Origin: Clostridiales bacterium
Lineage (GTDB): Bacteria > Bacillota > Clostridia > Oscillospirales > Butyricicoccaceae
Assembly (NCBI GenBank): GCA_026419635.1
Contig: JANZZB010000035.1
Span: forward strand, 1-11,981
Direction of reading: 5' to 3'
DNA: 11,981 bases
Part shown: positions 6,589 through 11,981 of the stretch, piece by piece
Position numbering within the stretch: position 1 is the stretch's first letter
Layout of the letters: each line of letters starts with the position of its first letter
Notes under the pieces: generated by a model
Databases searched by the model: none
Seen by the model: only the letters and a program-made list of their open reading frames with translations
Told to the model about the DNA's origin: nothing
Program-made: the position numbers and the translations under genes

Positions 6589-7935
6589 ATGGCTATCAAG
6601 GTTGCCCTTATTTCCCTCGGATGCCCCAAAAATCAGGTGGATTCGGAGCAAATGCTCAGTATGCTAAAAGACGCCGGAATGAAACATGTCACCCACCCGG
6701 ACGGAGCGGATGTTGCGATCGTCAATACTTGCGGTTTCATTGAAAGCGCCGTTAATGAAGGACTTTCGGAAATTTTTGCTCTTTCGGAGCTAAAAAAAGA
6801 AGGACGTCTGAAGAAAATCATTGTAACGGGTTGCATCCCCGAACGCTATAAAGGAGAGTTTCTAAAAGAACTTCCTGAAGTTGATTTTGCTCTTGGAACC
6901 GGAAGCTGCCAAAAAATTGTTGACGCTGTCACGGAAACGCTGGAAAATCACAGAGCCGCTTGTTTTGATGACATTAATCTTTCTCCGATCAGCGCAAAAC
7001 GAGTCTTACTCTCCCCTACTCATTCCGCTTATATCAAGATTGCCGAAGGTTGCGATAACCATTGCGCGTACTGTATTATTCCGAAAATTCGCGGCAGATT
7101 CCGCAGCCGTCCCGAGGAAGAAATATTAAAAGAGGCAGAAACGCTGGTTCAAAGCGGTGTCAAGGAACTGATCGTAGTAGCCCAGGACATCACACGATAT
7201 GGTGTCGACCTTTACCGGGAGCACAGGCTTGCAAACCTCTTAAAAAAAATGTGCCAGATTCCAAATGTTGAATGGATTCGCCTGCACTATTTGTATCCCG
7301 ACGAAATCGATGACCGGCTTTTAGATGTCATCGCTTCTGATAAAAAGATCCTGCATTACTTTGATATCCCGATACAGCATATCAGCGATAAAATTTTAAC
7401 GCTGATGAACAGACGCGGTAATCGTGCTTTTATTGAAGCTTTGTTTGAAAAAATACGTACAAAAATGCCGGATGCAGTTTTACGAACCAGCATCATCGCC
7501 GGACTTCCGGGGGAAACGGATGTTGAGTTTTCCGAGCTTTGTGACTTCATGAAAAAAGAAAAGCTGCCCCGTGCCGGAATCTTTTCGTATTCTCAGGAAG
7601 AAGGAAGCGCTGCCGCGGCCATGGAAAACCAAGTCGATGACGAAACAAAATCGCGCCGAATGGAGATTCTTGGGGATATTCAGTACTCTGTTATGGAAGA
7701 ATATAACGAACGGCAGATCGGCCGTGTGCTTAAAATATTGTGCGAAGGCTTTGATCCTGACTCTGGTTCATATTACGGACGCAGCTATGCTGATTCCCCT
7801 GAAATCGATTCAAAAGTTTATTTTCATTCTGATCAGCCGGTTTCTGCCGGACAGTTTGTAAGTGTCAGAATCACAGGTGCCGTTGATTCCGATTTGATTG
7901 GAAATACGGCCTTTGAGGAAGGGGAGCCTGCTTAA
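6589..7935 (+). CDS. rimO: Ribosomal protein uS12 methylthiotransferase RimO
   Basis: RimO is a radical-SAM enzyme with two 4Fe-4S clusters that adds a methylthio group to the beta-carbon of a conserved Asp in ribosomal protein S12. The 448 residues show the N-terminal UPF0004 domain with its three cluster cysteines (C12 in SLGCPKNQVDSE, C48 in NTCGF, C82 in TGCIPE). The radical-SAM CxxxCxxC is C155/C159/C162 in EGCDNHCAYC. The remainder is the TIM-barrel core, including HYFDIPIQHISDKIL and the RTSIIAGLPGET block, and a C-terminal TRAM domain. The SLGCPKNQVDSE signature separates RimO from the tRNA enzyme MiaB. A GGAG (6572-6575) lies 13 nt before the ATG, somewhat far, which suggests modest initiation. 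It starts 37 nt after recX, and its stop overlaps the pgsA start by 1 nt. Confidence 0.96.
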   Translation: MAIKVALISLGCPKNQVDSEQMLSMLKDAGMKHVTHPDGADVAIVNTCGFIESAVNEGLSEIFALSELKKEGRLKKIIVTGCIPERYKGEFLKELPEVDFALGTGSCQKIVDAVTETLENHRAACFDDINLSPISAKRVLLSPTHSAYIKIAEGCDNHCAYCIIPKIRGRFRSRPEEEILKEAETLVQSGVKELIVVAQDITRYGVDLYREHRLANLLKKMCQIPNVEWIRLHYLYPDEIDDRLLDVIASDKKILHYFDIPIQHISDKILTLMNRRGNRAFIEALFEKIRTKMPDAVLRTSIIAGLPGETDVEFSELCDFMKKEKLPRAGIFSYSQEEGSAAAAMENQVDDETKSRRMEILGDIQYSVMEEYNERQIGRVLKILCEGFDPDSGSYYGRSYADSPEIDSKVYFHSDQPVSAGQFVSVRITGAVDSDLIGNTAFEEGEPA

Positions 7936-8483
7936 TGACTACTGCAAATATGATAACTCTTGCTCGAATCGCTTTAATTCCGGTATTTATGTTCTTTCTT
8001 TATTCCGATTTTTCTTATGCAAATATCATCGCTCTCGTTCTGTTTAGCATTGCAAGCCTTACAGACGGTGTGGATGGATACATTGCCAGAAAATATAATC
8101 AGGTAACGAATTTCGGAAAATTTATCGACCCGCTTGCCGATAAACTGCTCGTTACTGCAGCGATTCTTATTTTTGTAGAGCAGGGGCGGATGCCGGCTAT
8201 TATGGCGATCATTATTCTGTCCCGTGAGTTTGTTGTCACTTCCCTTCGCGTTGTGGCAATTTCACAAGGAAAGGTCATTGCTGCTGCCCGTTCCGGTAAA
8301 ATAAAAACGGTAACCCAGATCATTTGTATCCTCATTATGCTTTCCCCTTTTTCGTCTTTCGTTTTATTCCATCTCACTTTGAACACCTTGGCTGTATGGA
8401 CTATGACGCTGGTAACGTTATATTCGGGGTATGATTACTTGAAAAACAGCGCTCATCTTATCACCGGCGAAGCAATGAAATGA
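7935..8483 (+). CDS. pgsA: CDP-diacylglycerol-glycerol-3-phosphate 3-phosphatidyltransferase
   Basis: PgsA makes phosphatidylglycerolphosphate from CDP-diacylglycerol and glycerol-3-phosphate, the committed step to phosphatidylglycerol and cardiolipin, in the cytoplasmic membrane. The 182 residues contain the full CDP-alcohol phosphotransferase motif: D44, D47-G48, A51-R52, G61, D65 and D69 (TDGVDGYIAR then GKFIDPLADK). About five hydrophobic segments (roughly 10-23, 28-42, 70-81, 88-105 and 125-165) fit the family fold. The start codon overlaps the rimO stop in TAATG, with GGGGAG (7921-7926) 8 nt upstream, so translation is coupled. The rimO-pgsA pairing downstream of recA/recX is familiar from Firmicutes. 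Confidence 0.95.
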   Translation: MTTANMITLARIALIPVFMFFLYSDFSYANIIALVLFSIASLTDGVDGYIARKYNQVTNFGKFIDPLADKLLVTAAILIFVEQGRMPAIMAIIILSREFVVTSLRVVAISQGKVIAAARSGKIKTVTQIICILIMLSPFSSFVLFHLTLNTLAVWTMTLVTLYSGYDYLKNSAHLITGEAMK

Positions 8484-8513
8484 AATGGCTATCATAAAGG
8501 TTTAACTCGGCAC

Positions 8514-8595
8514 GCCGCTCGCCGCTAAAGCGGCAACCGCATCCTATGCCAATCACAAAATTGGTCCTTTATTTAAGCGGTAAATGGAGTTTGAT
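8514..8595 (+). promoter_or_regulatory. Structured leader repeat, copy 3 (cysS)
   Basis: The first half is nearly identical to copy 2 of recA (CCGCTCGCCG, then TAAA, GCGGCAA, CGC). P1 is GCCGC-TAAA-GCGGC (8521-8534); an upstream GCCGCT (8514-8519) offers an alternative 5' strand. P2 is ACCGC (8536-8540) with GCGGT (8577-8581). P3 is CCAAT-CACAAA-ATTGG (8549-8564). GCAT-CCT-ATGC (8539-8549) replaces the GGCACTTGCC mini-hairpin of copies 1 and 2. P2 ends 14 nt before ATG 8596, with TGGAG (8585-8589) between. It is not a T-box, although cysS genes often have one. Confidence 0.62.
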
Positions 8596-9999
8596 ATGAA
8601 AATCTACAATACGCTTACCAGAAAAAAAGAAGAATTGGTACCGATAAAGCAGGGCGAGATCAGTATGTATTCCTGCGGTCCTACGGTTTATAATTTTTTT
8701 CATGTAGGAAACGCAAGACCATTTATACTTTTTGATATTTTGCGCCGTTATCTTGAATATCGGGGTTTTTCAGTTAAATTTGTTCAGAATTTTACTGACA
8801 TTGATGACAAAGTTATTCGTCGGGCAAACGAAGAACATACAACGTACGACAAAATTGCTGAGCGTTATATTCAGGAATATTTTACAGATGCAAAGGGTCT
8901 TGGAATCCGTGAGGCAACGATCCATCCCAAAGCTACGGATAATATTGATGCAATTATCGATACTGTCAGGACATTGGAACAAAAAGGTTATGCGTACTCA
9001 GTAGGCGGCGATGTTTATTATCGAACACGTAAATTTGACAGTTACGGCAAACTTTCCCATCAGCCAATCGAAGACTTAGAATCAGGTGCACGAATCGACG
9101 TTAATGATCAGAAAGAGGATCCTTTGGATTTTGCTCTTTGGAAATCAGCAAAACCCGGCGAGCCTTCTTGGGAATCTCCTTGGGGTCAGGGAAGACCCGG
9201 CTGGCATATTGAATGTTCGGCAATGGCTAACCGCTTTTTGGGAGAAACAATCGATATCCATTCGGGTGGAGTTGATCTTTGTTTTCCCCACCACGAAAAT
9301 GAAATTGCGCAAAGTGAAGCGGTAACCGGAAAACCGTTTGCACATTATTGGATGCATAACGCCTTTTTAACGATTGATAATCAAAAGATGTCAAAGTCAC
9401 TTGGCAACTTTTTTATGGTTCGCGACGCTGCAAAAATTTACGGCTACCAACCCATCCGTTTCTTCATGCTGTCTGCCCATTACAGAAGCCCTTTAAATTA
9501 TTCAGCCGAATCCCTTGAACAGTCTAAAGCGGCACTGTCTCGTCTTCATACTGCGTTTCAGAATTTGGAATTTTTACAGGAGCATTCCCAAACGAACGAA
9601 ATGAGTGAAAAAGAGCGTGTGCTTTGCGATGCCCTGCCGAAATACCGTGATCGTTTCTGCGAGGCAATGGACGACGATTTGAACACTGCCGACGCGATTT
9701 CCGTCATTTTTGAACTTGTGCGTGATTTTAACAGTGAATTCGTCGGAAAAACAGCTTCAAAAAAAGCAATCGATTCATCATTGCAGCTTCTTTATGAATT
9801 ATGTAATGTTCTTGGTTTATCACCCGTAAAAGAGGAACAGTCATTAGATTCAGAAATCGAAACTTTAATTGAAGCACGCTCCGAAGCGCGAAAAGCTAAG
9901 AATTTTAAAGAAGCGGACCGCATTCGTGACGAGCTGAAATCCAAGGGTATCATTTTAGAAGATACTCCTCAAGGCATAAAATGGAGTTATATAAAATAG
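8596..9999 (+). CDS. cysS: Cysteinyl-tRNA synthetase
   Basis: This class Ia aminoacyl-tRNA synthetase charges tRNA-Cys with cysteine. The 467 residues contain the HIGH-type motif HVGN (36-39) and the KMSKS loop (264-268, in NQKMSKSLGNF). The zinc site is C27 (SCGPTVYN), C207 (WHIECSAM), H232 and E236 (FPHHENE), which recognises cysteine and excludes serine. The helical DALR anticodon-binding region is at about 340-467, with the usual C-terminal EARSEARKAKNFKEADRIRDEL block. I chose ATG 8596 because TGGAG lies 6 nt upstream; an in-frame ATG at 8584 overlaps that site. It follows pgsA by 112 nt, a gap largely filled by the structured leader, and ends just before a terminator. Length and all catalytic residues are normal. 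Confidence 0.97.
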   Translation: MKIYNTLTRKKEELVPIKQGEISMYSCGPTVYNFFHVGNARPFILFDILRRYLEYRGFSVKFVQNFTDIDDKVIRRANEEHTTYDKIAERYIQEYFTDAKGLGIREATIHPKATDNIDAIIDTVRTLEQKGYAYSVGGDVYYRTRKFDSYGKLSHQPIEDLESGARIDVNDQKEDPLDFALWKSAKPGEPSWESPWGQGRPGWHIECSAMANRFLGETIDIHSGGVDLCFPHHENEIAQSEAVTGKPFAHYWMHNAFLTIDNQKMSKSLGNFFMVRDAAKIYGYQPIRFFMLSAHYRSPLNYSAESLEQSKAALSRLHTAFQNLEFLQEHSQTNEMSEKERVLCDALPKYRDRFCEAMDDDLNTADAISVIFELVRDFNSEFVGKTASKKAIDSSLQLLYELCNVLGLSPVKEEQSLDSEIETLIEARSEARKAKNFKEADRIRDELKSKGIILEDTPQGIKWSYIK

Positions 10000-10003
10000 A
10001 TAT

Positions 10004-10037
10004 AAAAAAAGGGCCTGCAATCAAGCAGGCCCTTTCT
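10004..10037 (+). terminator. Intrinsic terminator 1, after cysS
   Basis: The stem is GGGCCTGC (10011-10018) and GCAGGCCC (10025-10032), with loop AATCAA, and is preceded by seven A and followed by TTTCT. It ends the cysS transcript on the + strand. The A-tract gives seven U on the minus strand, so it is bidirectional and reads better from the minus side. It is almost identical to terminator 2. Confidence 0.85.
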
Positions 10038-10232
10038 AGCGGCTGTCGATAAAATCCCGACAGCCTTTCGAGAGGGAATTGGGTTCCCCCTCGATGCTTC
10101 CCCAGGTGCGGACAAAACCGAAGGTTTTGTCCAATGTGTCCTCCGGCGGCGCATGTCCGCCTGCGGACTAATCTTACATTAAGGGGTTTCGACCCCTTAA
10201 TAATCCCCTAAATATACTTTTTCGACAAGCTA
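10037..10232. mobile_element. MITE-like non-coding element with five hairpins
   Basis: About 196 bp between two near-identical terminators, with imperfect inverted ends: TAGCGGCTGTCGATAAAA on the left (10037-10054), and TTTTTCGACAAGCTA on the right (10218-10232), whose complement is TAGCTTGTCGAAAAA. Inside are five hairpins: GGCTGTCG/CGACAGCC (10041-10065); TCGAG plus GGGAA paired with TTCCC and CTCGA (10068-10094, one mismatch); a perfect 10-bp stem GGACAAAACC/GGTTTTGTCC (10110-10132); GTCCGC/GCGGAC (10155-10168); and TTAAGGGGT/ACCCCTTAA with a TTCG loop (10179-10200). There is no open frame of note. This pattern suggests a non-autonomous repeat moved by a transposase encoded elsewhere, or a structured RNA. 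Mobility is inferred. Confidence 0.5.
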
Positions 10233-10265
10233 AAAAAAAAGCCTGCAATTAAGCAGGCCCTTTTA
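10232..10265. terminator. Intrinsic terminator 2, bidirectional
   Basis: GCCTGC (10241-10246) pairs with GCAGGC (10253-10258) around AATTAA. Nine A upstream become nine U on the minus strand, which makes this a good terminator for the minus-strand gene ending at 10399. On the + strand CCTTTTAATTTT follows, so it can also act as a back-up for cysS. Confidence 0.8.
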
Positions 10266-10398
10266 ATTTTGGATATTTGTTGATAACCGAATTACCATAG
10301 CTGCAAAAGTTGAATTATTTCTTACCTGTAAAACGAAACTATTTAACACCGTCTATTCCCTGCTTGCTTAAAAATTAAACTGAAATATTCCCGAAATT
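10266..10398. other. Intergenic region with no recognised feature
   Basis: AT-rich sequence between terminator 2 and the stop codon of the minus-strand gene. I see no gene, strong hairpin or promoter in it. Confidence 0.5.
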
Positions 10399-10764
10399 TT
10401 AACTACCGTAATCTTCAAGCAAAGATGCTAATTCTTCATCCGAATAGACCGGAATTCCCTTTTTAAAAGCTTCCCGATCCGTATCCCGTAATGTTCTTTC
10501 GTCAATGTCTGTGATATATTGAGGTTTACTGGGATTTTCGGCGTCAAAAACCGCAAGTGCGCCATTGTATAATTTCATAATATACTTTTCTTTTTGCTGA
10601 CTCGTCGTTTCCTTATTTTCCTGTGCCTGTTTTGCCACAATAGGCTGGCTTGCCGGAGCGCTGATCTCCTTTGGAAGCATCATCAGCAGAGCGGCAGTGC
10701 ATAGTAACGCCGCGACCATAAGGGTCGCCGCCAACAAATATCCGTATCTTTCTTTATAACGCAC
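10399..10764 (-). CDS. Membrane-anchored protein with BofC C-terminal-like domain
   Basis: A 121-residue protein with a short basic N-terminus (RYKERYGY), one transmembrane segment or uncleaved signal at about residues 8-30 (LLAATLMVAALLCTAALLMML), and a polar Gln/Glu/Lys-rich linker (about 33-58). The C-terminal domain (about 59-121) contains YIMKLYNGALAVFD, YITDIDERTLRDTDREAF, KKGIPVYSDEELASLLEDYGS. The last block (strand, ITD, 'KKGI-V-S-EEL--LLEDY') resembles from memory the C-terminal domain of BofC, which in Bacillus acts in the forespore intermembrane space to restrain SpoIVB/SigK signalling. Here only that domain is present, so a sporulation or envelope role is inference. The start is GTG, with a GGCGGTG-type ribosome-binding site just upstream. 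It is transcribed toward the terminators and diverges from the PBP gene. Confidence 0.75.
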   Translation of the reverse strand: MRYKERYGYLLAATLMVAALLCTAALLMMLPKEISAPASQPIVAKQAQENKETTSQQKEKYIMKLYNGALAVFDAENPSKPQYITDIDERTLRDTDREAFKKGIPVYSDEELASLLEDYGS

Positions 10765-11041
10765 CGTTTCACCGCCTTTCCTTTTTCCTATTTTTACCTC
10801 TCTTTGCAGGTCTTATACAAAAATCATGCGAAAAAAGATAAGTTTGATTGGTTCAGATCCCGCTTGTTTACTAAATTTTTATAAAATATCAAATAAATAT
10901 GCTATAATACGTAAGTAAGCTTATCCAAAAAGATATGCATTTATTTTCTTAATCGATAGGCTACACTCTGTACGTAGGATTTCTGAAATACTTTTATAAA
11001 TCCAATGTTTTTGGCTCTCTTCCGTGAAAGGAGAAATGCAT
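10765..11041. other. Divergent intergenic region with PBP leader
   Basis: This region serves two divergent genes. It holds the PBP promoter (10880-10908) and a leader of about 125 nt. Within the leader, GGATTT (10977-10982) can pair with AAATCC (10998-11003), and ATGCATTT (10935-10942) is complementary to AAATGCAT (11034-11041). The only candidate for the minus-strand gene is a -10-like TATAAG (complement of 10812-10817) without a clear -35. Confidence 0.5.
10880..10908 (+). promoter_or_regulatory. Extended -10 promoter for the PBP gene
   Basis: TGC-TATAAT: a perfect -10 at 10903-10908 preceded by the TGn extension at 10900-10902. The -35 position 17 nt upstream is a weak TATAAA (10880-10885), which the extended -10 could compensate. 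The flanking region is very AT-rich. Transcription would begin near 10915. Confidence 0.7.
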
Positions 11042-11981
11042 TTGAAAAAAATGTCTAAACGAAAATTGAACACGACTATGCGGGTTACATCATTTATTCT
11101 TTTTACAATTCTGCTGATTTTAATTATGACTTCAGCTATATGTGGCGTTGCCTTTGCTATTTATATCAACAAATATATCAACCCGACCATTGATATTAAT
11201 CTTGACAGTTTCCGTTTAAACTTTTCCAGCATTGTTTATTCTACGGACAAAAAAACCGGCAAAGCGGTTGAACTGGAGCAGTTGTATGGAACCGAAAACC
11301 GCGTCTGGGCTAACTATGATGAAATTCCGGACAACCTGAAAAATGCATTTGTTGCAATTGAAGATGCGCGCTTTTTTAGCCATCATGGTGTGGACTGGAA
11401 ACGTACCATCGGTGCAACGCTTGGTTGGTCAGGTCTTGTAAAAGGTGTCGTTGGCGGCGGTTCTACAATCACGCAGCAGTTGATCAAAAATATCACCAAA
11501 GAAGATGAAGTAACAGTACAGAGAAAAATACAAGAAATTCTACGCGCTTTAAACCTTGAAAAAAAATACAGCAAAGAGGAAATTCTGGAGCTGTATTTAA
11601 ACACAATTTATTTAAGTCATAACTGCAACGGGGTTAAAACTGCAGCAAAGTTGTACTTTGGAAAGGATTTAAAGGATTTGACACTTGCTGAGTGTGCATC
11701 CATTGCTGGAATTACAAAAAACCCCTCCTATTATGATCCTTTCCGTTTCCCGGAACATAATAAAGAACGACAAGAATTAATCCTGAAAGAAATGCTGTCT
11801 CAGGGAAAAATTACAAAAGAACAATATAATTCTGCTCTTGCAGAAAAACTAAGTTTTAAAAAAGAGGAAAACGGGCAGGCACAATCCTCGAAACAGTCTT
11901 ATTACGTGGACCAAGTCATAACAGATGTACTGAATGACTTAATGGAGCAAAAAGGATATTCTAAAGAGATTGCAACCAGAC
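11042..11981 (+). CDS. Class A penicillin-binding protein, 3' end outside window
   Basis: The N-terminal 313 residues of a bifunctional peptidoglycan synthase (transglycosylase plus transpeptidase). Order: a short basic cytoplasmic tail (KKMSKRK), one transmembrane helix (about residues 15-42), then the GT51 glycosyltransferase domain. Motif 1 is EDARFFSHHGVD with the catalytic Glu, motif 2 is GGSTITQQLIKN, and motif 3 is RKIQEILRALNLEKKYSKEEILELYLN, given here in pieces RKIQEILRAL and KEEILELYLN. The transpeptidase domain with SxxK lies beyond the window. I chose TTG 11042 because AAAGGAG (11027-11033) is 8 nt upstream. ATG 11036 is only 2 nt from it, and ATG 11051 is 17 nt away. It acts at the outer face of the cytoplasmic membrane in wall growth. 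Confidence 0.93.
   Translation, partial: MKKMSKRKLNTTMRVTSFILFTILLILIMTSAICGVAFAIYINKYINPTIDINLDSFRLNFSSIVYSTDKKTGKAVELEQLYGTENRVWANYDEIPDNLKNAFVAIEDARFFSHHGVDWKRTIGATLGWSGLVKGVVGGGSTITQQLIKNITKEDEVTVQRKIQEILRALNLEKKYSKEEILELYLNTIYLSHNCNGVKTAAKLYFGKDLKDLTLAECASIAGITKNPSYYDPFRFPEHNKERQELILKEMLSQGKITKEQYNSALAEKLSFKKEENGQAQSSKQSYYVDQVITDVLNDLMEQKGYSKEIATR

Noticed and set aside
8484..8595. T-box riboswitch before cysS
   Set aside because: T-boxes are common before cysS in Firmicutes, and GGCAACCGC looks a little like the TGGNACCGCG core. The core has an extra A, the leader is only about 110 nt, and there is no specifier stem or terminator. The same sequence occurs before recA, which has no reason to carry a T-box.
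10037..10232. CRISPR array or tRNA gene in the hairpin-rich block
   Set aside because: There are no regularly spaced direct repeats; the five hairpins have unrelated sequences. No cloverleaf or T-loop (GGTTCRA) could be fitted.

Overview
The window looks like chromosomal DNA from a low- to mid-GC, Gram-positive, probably endospore-forming Clostridia member. The family (Oscillospiraceae/Acutalibacteraceae type) is my inference. The evidence is a PhoP/PhoR-type two-component pair, a YqhQ/DUF1385-PrmC pair, a Bacillus-type LexA (DinR) box in front of recA, the recA-recX-rimO-pgsA order, and a small membrane protein that resembles the C-terminal part of the sporulation protein BofC. The first 19 bases are the Nextera transposase mosaic end, so the contig begins at a sequencing-library artefact and not at a natural boundary.

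Layout on the + strand: a 5'-truncated gene of unknown function (20-379); an AT-rich gap; a response regulator and sensor kinase (547-2711); yqhQ and prmC, which overlap (2758-4559); a LexA-controlled promoter and an unusually long (about 250 nt) structured leader; recA (4854-5960), recX (6087-6551), rimO (6589-7935), pgsA (7935-8483) and cysS (8596-9999). After cysS come two near-identical terminators that bracket a hairpin-rich, MITE-like element of about 200 bp (10004-10265). A minus-strand BofC-like gene (10399-10764) and a divergent class A penicillin-binding protein gene (from 11042, cut by the window end) finish the window.

The most interesting signal is a recurring 5'-leader architecture in front of recA, recX and cysS. 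Each has a GCCGY...RCGGC-type hairpin (P1), then the 5' strand of a longer-range helix (P2), an internal hairpin (P3), and the 3' strand of P2. P2 always ends 14-15 nt before the start codon, and the ribosome-binding site lies in between. The helices are kept while their sequences differ, so base pairing seems to be what is conserved. The recA leader also holds a second, tandem and partly decayed copy, and the response-regulator gene has what looks like a remnant of the 3' end. I do not recognise this element as a known riboswitch or T-box.

Functionally the genes cover envelope and stress sensing (kinase/regulator), translation and ribosome modification (PrmC, RimO, CysS), SOS recombination (RecA, RecX), phospholipid synthesis (PgsA), and cell-wall synthesis (the PBP). 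Most pairs are close or overlapping, so one or a few long operons are likely.
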